From Ctena decussata (lineage: Eukaryota; Mollusca; Bivalvia; Lucinida; Lucinidae), in the NCBI GenBank assembly GCA_963989385.1, contig OZ022509.1, positions 56,153,431-56,217,430 of the forward strand: DNA of 64,000 nt. Reading direction: 5' to 3'. The translations under genes were made by a program, and so were the position numbers. The notes under the pieces are model-generated. The model was not told the DNA's origin and ran no database searches. It was given only the letters and a program-made list of their open reading frames with translations. Shown piece after piece: positions 43,375 to 54,411 of the stretch (positions within the stretch are counted from its first letter, which is position 1; every line of letters begins with the position of its first letter).

Positions 43375-44410
43375 CATGGACAGAGTCGACAGTTTCTGTT
43401 TACCCTTTCTACGCCCCTATGCCTCCCATTTTGTATTTCTAAAGCATGGCAAGATACTATTAGACTTGACAAGGCATTACGAAATTTACTGATTTTCAAA
43501 ATGTCTAAATAGCTTTCTAAACACTGACGAATTTTAATATGTGTATAATAAGACAATTTACTACTTTCATTTATTTGTGTTTTCCACACATGCAAAACAG
43601 ATCCTTGATTCTCTGTTCAAAACTGCGCAAAAACTCTCCTTCATTCTGAACACCTTGGTCCTCCCAGACATACAGAAAACCATTTATCGATAAAATACTT
43701 CTAATTTCTGAAGCCCAGTTTTTGTATCCTAATGCATCAAAATGGAATAACATATCATACATGACATTTTCTAACATACCTATCATTTGGCATTTTTAAA
43801 ATCTTAAGCCAATACTTTAAGAGTCTTTTCCAACATACTATATACAGCGGGTTACGACCAATGTCACCTAAAACTGTAGAATTGCTGACTCTTTGAGATA
43901 CATTCATAAATCTTTTGCATACATAATATTGTACTCGCTCGATATTTTCAAATTGCCCAGTGTCCCATACTTCACAACCGTAAAGCAACATTGAACAAAT
44001 TTTCATATCAAACATTTTGAAAAAAGCCGACGGAGACAATTGTCCAAAACTATTTAACGTTTGCAACAACGACACTAGTTTTATATTGGCTTTCTTTGAA
44101 ATATCTTCGGTCATCCTATACATAAATAGTCTCGGAGTAAATAATAAACTAACATACTGAAACCCATTTACTACCTCTAATTTAATTCCTTTGTAAAAGA
44201 ACCTTTCGTTTGCACGTAATCTACCAACCAGTCTAAATCACTTTTGGTTTAACAGCATTTACGATCATGTGATATACTTCACAGAAATTCTCTAAAATAT
44301 TTAACTGTCTTTGAAGTCCTTTTATTGTGTCAGAAATAAGAGCTATGTTGTCCGCAAACAATAATAAAAATGTCTCCTTAATATCTGGAAATAACTGTAT
44401 CCCACGCATA
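43375..44410 (-). pseudogene. Decayed non-LTR reverse transcriptase, copy 2
   Basis: Same frames as copy 1: 44123-43755 with CSMLLYGCEVWD, 43786-43571 and 43595-43344. The catalytic-region frame is broken by an extra single-base deletion near 44237 compared with copy 1. Dead. Confidence 0.75.
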
Positions 44411-44638
44411 TCACTGTTTTCTATTAACTATTAACTTTTAACTCATTCACGAAAAATGAAAAAAAAAAAAAAAAAAAAAAAACAGGACTCGGCATACATT
44501 CCTAAGACCTACAGGACATTCAAAGTATTTATTACATTCTCCGTTCACCCTTACACACGTCTTCACACTTTCATACATACTATGTTCAACTCTAAAAATG
44601 TTCTAAATCCATTAAATGCATTTTATTTTAATTTGCAG

Positions 44639-44987
44639 GGTTATAACAACTCTAGAGGAGCTGCAGCCAGACCTACGGGCGCGCATTAAGCCCTTATATA
44701 AAAAGGATAAATTTGCCACAGCCGATCTTCTGAACTACGTTCAAAGAGCTTTTACCAAGCACAGAGCAAAACGGTGTATTGACACAGGAGCGAAGAGTGA
44801 AACAAGTCATTGGCGAGGGAGTCAACGAAAGGCTGTGGCCAGAAAATTTTAAACTCGATGACACTAACGATTTCGAAAATTACATCATGAATCGATTGAA
44901 TAATGAAAAAAAATCTTTTCGAAAAAAGGCTTTGTTGGAAAACCAGAAGGCGAGATTGAGCCAGTACATTGCTGAAGGTCTGGAATG
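44639..44987 (+). pseudogene. Exon-like coding remnant, copy 2
   Basis: Same acceptor as copy 1, then VITTLEELQPDLRARIKPLY. After the shared frame change the continuation runs longer here: QVIGEGVNERLWPENFKLDD, then RLNNEKKSFRKKALLENQKA, ending with a TGA at 44986-44988. The family is not recognised. Confidence 0.5.
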
Positions 44988-45129
44988 ATGAAATGACATA
45001 AGAAGTAAAGTTACATACAGTCATGATTTGGATGTGTATATAGATAATTCGTTATAGATTCACACTAATTTACATTTTCCGGAATTATTTTGTAACAATC
45101 ATTTTTCAATCACGTTATCTTTTATAAAT

Positions 45130-45510
45130 ACGGGCATTGTGCAATTATACCCTTGTGACAGATAGGACTGTTGAGTGTGTATAAAGTAAATTCGTCCTGA
45201 TTCACATTAATTTACAATACCTGGATTACTTTTGTAATAATCATTTTCAATCTCACAGTGAAAACGGACATTGTGCAATAATATCCTTGTGATAGATAGG
45301 ACTGTTGGGTGTGTATATAAATACGGGCATTGTGCAATATTACCCTTGTGACAGATAGGACTGTTGGGTGTGTATATAGTAAATTCGTCCTTGATTCACA
45401 TTAATTTACAATTCCTGGATTACTTCTGTAACAATCATTTTCAATCTCACAGTGAAAACGAACATTGTGCAATAATACGCTTGTGACAGATAGGACTGTT
45501 GGGTGTGTAC
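45130..45510 (+). repeat. Tandem repeat, copy 2 of the 34020 array
   Basis: Same GGGCATTGTGCAAT and GACAGATAGGACTGTTG units as copy 1 with scattered substitutions. Confidence 0.75.
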
Positions 45511-46443
45511 ATAACAAATTAACTTTCGATTTATGCTGATTAGCAGTTCTCGAAATCATCTGCAACAATCATTTCAAATCATTTTCCTCTGCCTGTCTGA
45601 CGGGGTCATCGTCCCGCGGAGGTGAACATTAACAGGAACAGCTTAATTTCATTATGCAGTTTCTGAAAGTATGCTGTTTCTAGTAATGGCCAACGGTCAG
45701 ACAACACGGGCCTCGCTGGTAATGCATTGAATTTCTTTAATAATGAGTTCACAGCTGTTTTGTTTTTTCATTTAGTGGATGGGAAATCAAGTTTTTCTCT
45801 GTAATTCTGAGTACAGGATCAACAGTAAAAGTATATCTTAGATTTGGTTGTTCGTTGCATAAACTAAAACATAATGGTCGGCCCTTATATACGAAGTAAG
45901 ATTCAAGAAAACCTTCATGGTTGGCTATGCAAAGGGAAATCAGCAAAAGTAGGCTAAAAGTAAGACTCACCTCAAGGTAAGCCAATAATAGTAATACTGC
46001 AGTCTGCACATTTAGTGCTTAACCCAGTCATGACTAATAACTTTGCTTCCCTCTTTAATTGCAGGCAGGTTGGTCTGGTATCCGACTCAATGATGGGTCT
46101 AATTGGTAGAGGCCGGAGCTTGTCGGTCTGTTGTTTGCTTGTTAGTGGTTCAACTGATGACTTTCATTTGCTCCGTACTTCAGTGGTGTTGTTCCCTACC
46201 CCAAAGGTTTCCAGGTGTCTCGATACTTACATGCTTAATGTTTGAATTAAGGCTTACAATAAATAAATCGGAGGCTTACTGAAAGCGTAACTTTAAGTAA
46301 ATGTTACCTACAGTATAACTGTATGAAAAAAAAGGCTTATACAAGCTATACCCTAGGGATACCGTAAGGGCGGACCTTACCTGCACGGCTTACTTTAAGC
46401 TGTCTCAATTATTGTCCTTCAGTAAAGGATAAAAGGTAAAGGT

Positions 46444-47245
46444 TAAACTGAAAGAAAGTCTCTTCATACAGTATAGGCCATACAAGAATGTGCTTTGGGC
46501 TCTGACTTTTGAAAGATAATGATTAAGGGTAATGACCACCAAAACCAATACAATCTTATTTTAGTAACGAGGCTTATTCGGGGTGACCTCTTTATTTAAG
46601 ATCGGATGTTTTGCAGTAAATATCTCAATAAATTTTAAATGACTAAGTTAATATTTATTTGCATTTGCAGAAAAGTTTATTTATAACTAGGGTTACTCAG
46701 ATCGATTGTTTCATTTGCAATCGGATAATTGTACTGAGGAAGCCCAATTAAAATAACATATAGTAAATTACGATTGCCTCTGGAATCTGTCACACACCAA
46801 CGAGAGTTTAAACCATCCTACAACTTGTCACCCTATAAACTTAAAATCCACTGAAACGTTTCCCCACCGGCCATGATGGCTGACAAAGACGAAAAGTAGT
46901 CCTTCAATTGAACATCTTCGTGACCTTTAAGGACACTACGTCACACTGCACGCGCTGTAGCATAAACTATCAATGTGATATATGATCCGCGACACGACAA
47001 AACCAACAAATTGGCATGTACATGAAATACCCTTAATTTTACTTAGAGCCCGGGTCGGCTGAGGGTGTGAGCCGCCCCTGGGTCTCTCACTTATAATCTG
47101 CTGGGGGGTCTTTTTTCGGATTCTAGCTGGTATGCTCAACCCCTCCCCCCCCCCCCCCCCTTACCCCTGCTGCTAACGTGACATTCATATTAGGAATAGA
47201 AATATTAGGGAATTCCTGCAATAAGGCTGAAAAAAGGAACAAGGG
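46444..47245. other. No supported gene; MITE half and poly(C)
   Basis: Contains a half copy of the 38072 MITE (46984-47024, ATCCGCGACACGACAAAACC) and a C run near 47143-47160. Otherwise nothing recognisable. Confidence 0.45.
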
Positions 47246-47256
47246 AAATGATCAGG

Positions 47257-47460
47257 TTGGTTGGTTGGTTATTTTTGGTTTAACGGCCCTTTGAGACAGT
47301 ATTTCAGTCTATATCGGGCCGTCTCCCAAAGAGAGGGAGAAAGAAGAGAAATGATAGACGAGAGAAAAATGTCCAAACAACCCACACCCGCACCTACTGC
47401 AAGCACAGTAAACCTTGCCCTACTACTATTCAAATAAGTAGGACGCCCCGGCACTGGAAG
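47257..47460 (-). mobile_element. 5'-truncated SINE with target duplication
   Basis: A (TTGG)n-type tail, GGTTTAACGGCCCTTTGAGA and the usual SINE body, ending at GGCACTGGAAG. A perfect 11-bp duplication AAATGATCAGG lies at 47246-47256 and 47461-47471. Confidence 0.88.
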
Positions 47461-47471
47461 AAATGATCAGG

Positions 47472-47924
47472 AACAAGGATATAAATCATGGATAAACAAT
47501 GGGAAAAACGTATTTATAAAAACTGACATAGTTCTTGAAAGGCGAACATAAATATTTGGCTGATTCCCAACACTGCCAGCCTCACACCAGAGATGGCTTT
47601 AATGGCAGACACATATACTTTGGCCTGATTTCAAGTCGACCTTAGTACACGGATTAGCATTCGGAACACCAATATTTTACATTGCGCCTTACGGTAAAAT
47701 AAACCACGGACTTGTTAAAATGAGTTCAGTGACGTAAAATCGGGTCTTAAGAGTTTTACGTTTAATGTTAACATCAAAGATTTTAGGACCAGTTTACTTC
47801 CAATACCTGAGACGGATTTAGTTCATAACTGGCACAGTGATAAATATTGGCCCGAAAATTTTGCAGTACCATATCTTTCCCCTTACATGGCATTATGTAT
47901 TTTTTTCTATTATAAATAGATTTA
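47472..47924. other. No recognisable feature
   Basis: Unremarkable AT-rich sequence between two SINEs. Confidence 0.35.
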
Positions 47925-48112
47925 AGTTCCGGGGCGTCCTACTGATTTGGAACATTGTAGAGCAAGTGCCTACCGTGATTGCAGTAGGTGCGGGTGGAGT
48001 TGTTTGGACATTATTTCTCTCGTCTATCGTTTCTCCCTCTCTGGGAGACAGCCCGATATAGACTGAAATACTGTCTCAAAGGGCCGTTAAACCCAAAACA
48101 ATCAATCAATCA
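47925..48112 (+). mobile_element. 5'-truncated SINE, plus orientation, with target duplication
   Basis: It starts at GGGGCGTCCTACTGATTTGG and ends in AATCAATCAATCAAT. The 13-bp duplication ATAAATAGATTTA is perfect at 47912-47924 and 48113-48125. Confidence 0.88.
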
Positions 48113-48136
48113 ATAAATAGATTTACGTCTTACTGA

Positions 48137-48575
48137 GTGATTGGATTTTGGTTTAACGGCCCTTGGAGACAGTATGATAGACGTGAGAGTTGGTTGGTTG
48201 GTTGGTTTGGGTTTAACGGCCCTTTGAAACAGTACATCAGTCTATATCGGGCCGTCTCCCAGAGACAGGGAGAAGAGAAATGATAGACGAGAGAGAAAAT
48301 GTCCAAACAACCTCCACCCACACCTCCTGCAAGCACAGAAAGCCCTTGTCCTACTATTATCCAAATCAGTAGGAACCCCGGCACTGGAAGTTACACGCAG
48401 CACCATCGCACCACCCGACCACCCCCGATAGACGAGAGAAAAATTGTCCAAACAACACCCACCCGTACCTACTGCAATCACAGTAGGTCCTTGTCCTACC
48501 ACGTTCCGAATAGGACGCCCCGGCACTGGAAGTTACACACGGCACCATCGCACCAACCGACTACAACCTACTGCG
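48137..48575 (-). mobile_element. SINE interrupted by another SINE of the same family
   Basis: The outer SINE supplies 48137-48189 (tail side) and 48428-48575 (body and head). The inner SINE, 48190-48427, is in the same orientation. It starts with the TTGGTTGG tail, ends at ACCCCCG and is near full length. ATAGACG(T)GAGAG occurs at both joints (48177-48189 and 48428-48439), an imperfect target duplication. Confidence 0.82.
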
Positions 48576-49475
48576 GTCCATAGAAATACCGGAACCCACC
48601 AAAACAAATGTGGTAGAAACAGGTTTTATAATCAGAGCGACCTTGTTTATTGTGAAACAGCCGTCAAGTCGTAGAATCAAGTCAATCTAAGAGACTCAGT
48701 ACAAAGGTGGGCAAATCAACCTAAAACTGAACTATAGATATAAAATAGTGCATTTATTTTTCTATAATTGAAATAGAATTTAAAGCAATGCTCTTCAGCT
48801 TAAAACTTTCAAATAAACATTTTATCATTTGTACATAAAATCATTTTCCGGTAGACTTGTTGGTAGTTCTTCTGTCCATCGTATCACCGCATCCAGAGGT
48901 TCGAATCTGTTTTATTGCCCCGACTTACTGGAAAACAGTAATTCTTAACTAAAAACACAACGCGAAGACATAAAAAGTTTTCCAGGTAGTTGAGGCAAAT
49001 ATATTGGCCCAGTTGCAGGTCCGGACTAGACGCTCTACCCTAGCCGACCCCCTCTGGCTTATTACATTAACTTGGGAGTCCGTGACGAGGATGTGGTAAA
49101 CGCAATATTCATTAGAGCAAACTGAAAAGTAAATCATAACCCAATAGTTTAAGTTAGAATTAAAAAAAAAGAGTTCTGTCATTCAATGTGTGAAAATAAA
49201 TTAATAAAATTTATCGTAAAATGTCATACAGTGTATGCCATCCTATGTAAAAGAAATGGAGGAAAATAAAAGCAAGTCAGTGACCTTTAAGACCACATGG
49301 CAATGACCTTCAGTACAGTCAAAGCTCTGTTACGCCTGTAATGAGTAGCGGATAAATGGCTTACACAGGTAGCTATGGTGAACTTAGCCAAAGAATATAT
49401 GGGCAATTACGCATTAACCCTCTAGCATCCTCAACACCAGGAAACATACCCGAGAAGCCCCTGGGTGGTTGGAGC
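48576..49475. other. No supported gene; LTR-start-like motif at 48610
   Basis: TGTGGTAGAAACAGGTTTTA at ~48610 resembles TGTGATAGAAACAGGTTTAA at ~50690 (see findings). The rest is non-coding AT-rich sequence. Confidence 0.35.
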
Positions 49476-49863
49476 TTAGAGGGTTATCATGCGAACCGAA
49501 CAACCAACTAAATGTTTTGTACCACTTCAGTAACTGAGGGTGAGGTTGGGCCTGTAAAATCGATTTAAGCCCCCCAGTAATTCATTACTGACCGTTCCAA
49601 GGCGGTAGTTCTGTTGTGGTTCTCTGTTGCCTGTTTTTGGTGTCAGAGTTTCTGTGATGTTTTACCTTATGTATGTTCTTATTATTTTTGGTTCGGTTTG
49701 GGTTGCTGAGTGGCCACCTTTTGGGAACAAGCTGCTCACTCGGTTGACCATATGTTCTCTGTATCTTGATTATTTGTAATCTTAGTTGTTTCCAACTATG
49801 GTTTGAGGGCTGGATTTGGATTTTGATTGTTTCAGTTCCTGGTCTTTGCATACTTTTTACTTA
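49476..49863 (-). repeat. Dispersed repeat R1, copy 2 (inverted relative to copy 1)
   Basis: Near-identical reverse complement of 29583-29972. Landmarks include GCGAACCGAACAACCAACTA and GGTTTGAGGGCTGGATTTGG. Confidence 0.85.
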
Positions 49864-49882
49864 CTCCCTAATAGCTCTTTAG

Positions 49883-50364
49883 GGTCAGAGGACAATATCC
49901 TGAGTGGGGGTACCCTTTCAGAGAATTCCGTAGGGTCAATAGATAGCAAGATTTCACCAGAACTGCACAATCCTGAATCAGTTTCAGCTATAAGTCATTC
50001 ACTTAAGCAACAAGAAACCGGTTTTAATAGCAGCATATTCCCTCCAGGAAGTGTCAGCACTGAATTTAGGTATCAGCCAGCATCTTCTATTGACAATAGT
50101 CTTCAGCTGCACCAAGTAACAATTCCAAATGTCTTGCTGAGCCAAAATAATGCACCACATGATAGTGGTATACACATGACAACACTTGCAGATGCACAAG
50201 CTTCGCCTTTTGTTGCAGAACAAGCACATGGTTTAAGTCAAACAGATTATAACACTTATAACAACCAGAGCCTGCAGTTTATTCAAACACAGTTACAGCA
50301 ACAGGTTAATCAAGTACAATTACAACTGCACAAGCTCACCTTACTACAACAACAACAGCATAAT
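49883..50364 (+). pseudogene. Gln-rich exon truncated by a repeat element
   Basis: The acceptor-like AATAGCTCTTTAG is followed by an open frame: SEDNILSGGTLSENSVGSID, then FPPGSVSTEFRYQPASSIDN and, at the end, QFIQTQLQQQVNQVQLQLHK with LTLLQQQQ. A Ser/Gln-rich segment leading into a Gln/Leu coiled coil suggests a transcription-factor or coactivator region. I cannot name the gene. The coding sequence is cut at 50365 by an F5 element. It may be an exon captured or stranded among repeats, as no other exon of the gene was found. Confidence 0.45.
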
Positions 50365-50520
50365 TATACCCCCGCTTTGAAAAAGTGGGGGGTATACTGG
50401 TTTACATCTGTCCGTCCTTCCTTCCGTACGTCCGTCTTTCCGTCCTTCCGTCCCCTTTTTTCGTCAAAGATTTCTCCTCAACCGAGCAAGCTAGAGAAGT
50501 CATATTTGGTATGCAGGTTG
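50365..50520 (+). mobile_element. Left end of a tandem-repeat element, family F5
   Basis: The stem TATACCCCCGCTTTG / AAAAAGTGGGGGGTATA is followed by GTCCGTCCTTCCTTCCGTAC and more GTCC-type repeats, then loses recognisable structure. The right end is not seen. Confidence 0.6.
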
Positions 50521-50675
50521 ATGACGACATGATGTATCGTGGGATTGAGAACCAGGCTTCTCCTGCTTATTCTTCCATGTATTTGTCCGATTTTCTTTCT
50601 TTCCATACTTTGAATAATGAAATTAAAAATACTGGGTGGAGAGACATGAAGCAACTCCACGAAATATCTTTAAAT

Positions 50676-50730
50676 AAGGGGGAGGAGTGTGATAGAAACA
50701 GGTTTAATAATCAGAGCTAACACGAAATTT
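50676..50730 (+). repeat. Possible polypurine tract and LTR start
   Basis: AAGGGGGAGGAG directly precedes TGTGATAGAAACAGG. This is what the 3' side of an LTR retrotransposon looks like (polypurine tract, then TG). No matching LTR end or coding region is visible, so this is weak. Confidence 0.3.
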
Positions 50731-50838
50731 GCATAGGTACATTGATAAATTGTCCCAAAAAAAACAACAACACCACGACCACGATACGCCCGAACTTATT
50801 TAGCCTAATAAACACAGCGCTACAAAACATTGAACTGA

Positions 50839-53800
50839 TTAATATAACCGAAAGAAATTTTCTAGCTCTTTTAGTTTTTTGCACACATGTGTGCTGTTAA
50901 TATCGTTTTCTCTAGCCAGTACAAGGTACTCAGAAACATGTCTACAAGCAGATTCAAAGAAGAATTTACACTCACCCAAATTAGTCTCATCCTGATGTAA
51001 GAAAAATAACTGAAGTTCAAAACGAAAAGTAGCTTCCCAACACTGTAAAAGAAATGTGTGTGTCTTATCAAAACCAGTTGCTTGAGAAACAACTTTTCCC
51101 AAAATACCATGATGAAACAAATCAATTAACTCCCTGTAAATTTTCATAAACATGGTCTGAAAGTTTTTTCAGAATGTGCCAATTTCCAACAAAAGGCAAT
51201 AACAATTTTAAATCATCACTATACTCATTTATTTTTCAACTGAATCCAAAGATCATATGTTTATCCATCACCCACTACAACTAAATAATTGATTCTTTTA
51301 TGTATTCCTAGGTCGTTATATAGTCTATGCAAAGTAAGTTTGATTGGTTCATTATTATCAGCGTTTTCATCCAGTACATATAAAAACTTTACATTGCTTT
51401 TTTCTGTAAACTGACATTTTTCAAACTCAATAAATTCCATTAGATTTGGAGTAACCACTTGTGAAAGAATGAATTCTGAAGTATACTTCATCATATTGTA
51501 GGAAAAAGGGTGTTTATCACCAACTGATGATGACAAGCATTCTGCAGGCAATTATCATCTAGCATTCTGCAGGCAATTCATTCACACAGTTAGCAATGAA
51601 GGCAAACCTACATCTACTGGTATTTGCAATTTTCTGCCGTTCGCTAGATTTAAACCAGCAAACTGATCAACAAAATCAGATGTGAGATCTATTGACCTTT
51701 GCTTTGGTCGACTCAGTCTGGCTGTACTTAGTTCCATTTGAACAAACTTTTTAAATTTTTCAACTGACTCATCAGAGAGTATATTTTCAAAATATGACTG
51801 ATAATCCTCGCAAATCACTTGGTATCAAAGAAGGACTTAAATGTGAAAAGTGGTGCGTTTCATCATTAATGGTTTCTTCCAGAATATCTCTTTGATTACT
51901 ATAGTTTGTGGTATTATTTCCTTCATTTTCAATAGAGTACCTTTTTGATGAGGTAAATTCCAGTACAGCAGGACCATCTTATCAAGTTTAAAAACATTTA
52001 CTTTACTGTTAGTCACAGGAGCACATGCAAGGTAGACCATGTTCATCGGAAATGTATCTGTGTAAGTTTCTTTGCCGCCACAGCTAACATATGATTTAAG
52101 CAGACAAGCTATGGTTTTCTCAAAAAAAAAAAACTAGTTAAAGTCAATTCCTTGTCACATTTTTGGAAGCACTATAAGTTACCATCGTCAGACCTTTTGC
52201 TCTTTCTCAGATCGTAATTTGTTATATTTGCTATGGTTCTATCTAAAGATTTGTCTCGTGGTACACTAACTTGTTTGTAATAAACACCATTTCAGTCTTT
52301 AACTGAAGAACAACCGTCAAAATATTCACTCTTTCATTTTCATGCCATTTCACTGAGATAGGTTTTGGTTCAACTAACTGAACAGAGGTACCATCAAAAC
52401 CTCTAGATGAGTCAGCAGCTTTCACACAAGCATAACTGCTACGTTTATTTATGTTGTCAATAGAACAAATAGTGAAATACTCGGGAGATAACTGTACCCC
52501 ATAGTTACTACCTCTTTCAATGACTGAAGTTTGGAAGCGTTTCAAAGAATCTTTTGAACAACAGACCCCAAACTGGTTTAAAACTTTTATGCACTCAGTT
52601 GTAGAATTTGTAAATTTCTCAATTACATCAGCAAATAAAATATGAAGAGGCATCTGACAAGCATGATCAGAGGCAAACAGAATACAACATATGATATTTA
52701 AGCATGGCAAAACTTTGCTTTTGTTACAATTTTCTAAGTCTGTACTAGTATCAAAATGTTTAACCTTTTCTCCCAACAACGAGAAGAGAAAATTCCATAT
52801 AAAAGGATCACAATGTTCTCTAATAAAACCAAATGGACTGAAATTTTGAAAAAAATATATTGGTTCGTTAATTTTGTCTTCTGTTTTCGAATTCTATCCC
52901 TCAATTTTTGAAAACTAGACATATTGTCCTTAGGAACATCTGAAACATGGCTTGGATATTCATCCTTTTCAAGACACTGACTGTATAATAACTGATGAAT
53001 AAGTTTATTATCATTATTGTCTACCCTTTTTAGCATTGTGCCAAGACGTCTATTATCATCTGTTAAAACATGTATTGAATTACCAAAAATTTGAAAAATT
53101 TGTAATAACCATCTTTGACTGCTATCCTCTTTCTCTATAGGAGATGCATGTGCTAGAAATTTCTGGTAAACTTCGGTTAAGGGGACAGGTGTATGCTCAA
53201 TAAAAGAGTTGCAACAATATAATACATATTTAGATAAACCAGGAAATTTCGAAACACTCCCACATTCTGACCACTGTTTCTGAACAGACTGGATATGAAA
53301 ATTAATATCAGTGAATGACTGTAATTTAAAATTATCTAACATAAATTTTTCTATTGTATAAAAGCATCCAGTGCATGTAGTTTTATTACTATCATCTAAA
53401 ATATCTGTATCACTGCTACCTAGAATGTTTTTATATATGCTTTGGACAAGTCCAGCATTGTATTCGGTATTTTTTACGAGGTACACACTTCCTTAAGGCT
53501 TTATCACATATAACACATTTGAATCTTTTATCAGTGAAATATTTCAGACTATGTGTATTACACAGATAAAGTGAAACATAGTAATTAGATGGAGATGTTA
53601 CAAGCAATTGAAATATTTCTACTAAATCCTTTTCATTAATGACCATGTTACGACTTACAACACTGGTACATAAATTGAAGTTAGACAAATAGCATGTTTG
53701 GGGCATCTTGGATGAGGTTCTAGTGTTTTCTTCTTTTGTAATGTATCTTTTGAACCCTTCTTCACATGTATTGCATATACAGTCAGTGTCATTAATGTCT

Positions 53801-54076
53801 TTTTTCTTATTTTTGAAATATTCTATTAATTTTACATTTTCAGCCCTGTCTGACAGATGAAATTAATAACAAAACTTTCCCTTTGACATATAGCACATGG
53901 TCCACAATCTTTTCCAGAATGATGGTCGAAGCCTTTTAGCTTCCGCCCTCCACCCATCAATTTGAAGAAAAGGACAATATTGTTTGCTTCCCTACAATCT
54001 AGAGTATCAGTTTTACCAATATAAAGTCCAGATATAGTCTTAAAAAACAAGCAATGTCTCGAAACCCCTGACTCTG
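50839..54076 (-). pseudogene. Decayed large gene: Cys-rich module and uncharacterised domain
   Basis: Read downward from the acceptor TTTTATTTTGTTTCAG (54077-54092): a Cys-rich module (GKDCGPCAICQRES; later FHLSDRAENV and DCICNTCEEGFKRY), then the 53706-53431 and 53486-52734 segments, then 52779-52243 with ICCILFASDHACQMPLHILF and YFTICSIDNINKRSSYACVK. Last come 51551-51261 (FLYVLDENADNN, LVVVGDG), a KLLLPFVGNWHILKK stretch and 51153-50839 (FLLQCWEATFRFELQLF). These landmarks fit a widespread uncharacterised invertebrate/fish family that I recall only by pattern (S.DNI, VVxGD, GDWH). At least six frameshifts or stops. Probably dead. Confidence 0.6.
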
Positions 54077-54411
54077 CTGAAACAAAATAAAAACAGAAGA
54101 CATATTTACAGTGGCATGAGGGCTGTTAAATACAAGGTAATTTTTAAAGCCAGAACTTTTCAACACTGATATATCAGAATATTTGATATAAAGTGCAATG
54201 ATTCATATATGTCATATTTACAGACTCTAAAAGAAATTTATCATTAGTATATGTGTGTATATTTGGTAAGTTCCTATCTCCTGACAGACTGCCAGTCTGG
54301 CTGTTCATTTTACCTCTTGCAGAATCTGGTGACAATATTGTTTGACAGTCTGAAACCAACATTCCCGAATGTATCGAGGGTAACTTTTCCACATCTGAAA
54401 CAGGTGTCTTT

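Larger units (their letters stand above)
43375..46443. repeat. Segmental duplication, copy 2
   Basis: Copy of 32304-35522. It starts abruptly inside the RT remnant after CCAACATGGA and ends at AAAGGT. It lacks the tRNA-derived SINE but has ~70 bp near 45730-45795 absent from copy 1. Confidence 0.9.

Noticed and set aside
44456..44482. Poly(A) run as a retrotransposon tail
   Set aside because: The paralogous site in copy 1 has AAAAAAAACACACACAAAAAAA, so the run is slippage in a duplicated sequence, not an insertion end.
49013..49060. tRNA-like stretch on the minus strand (GGCTAGGGTAGAGCGTCTAG)
   Set aside because: No B box at the expected distance and no cloverleaf can be formed by eye.
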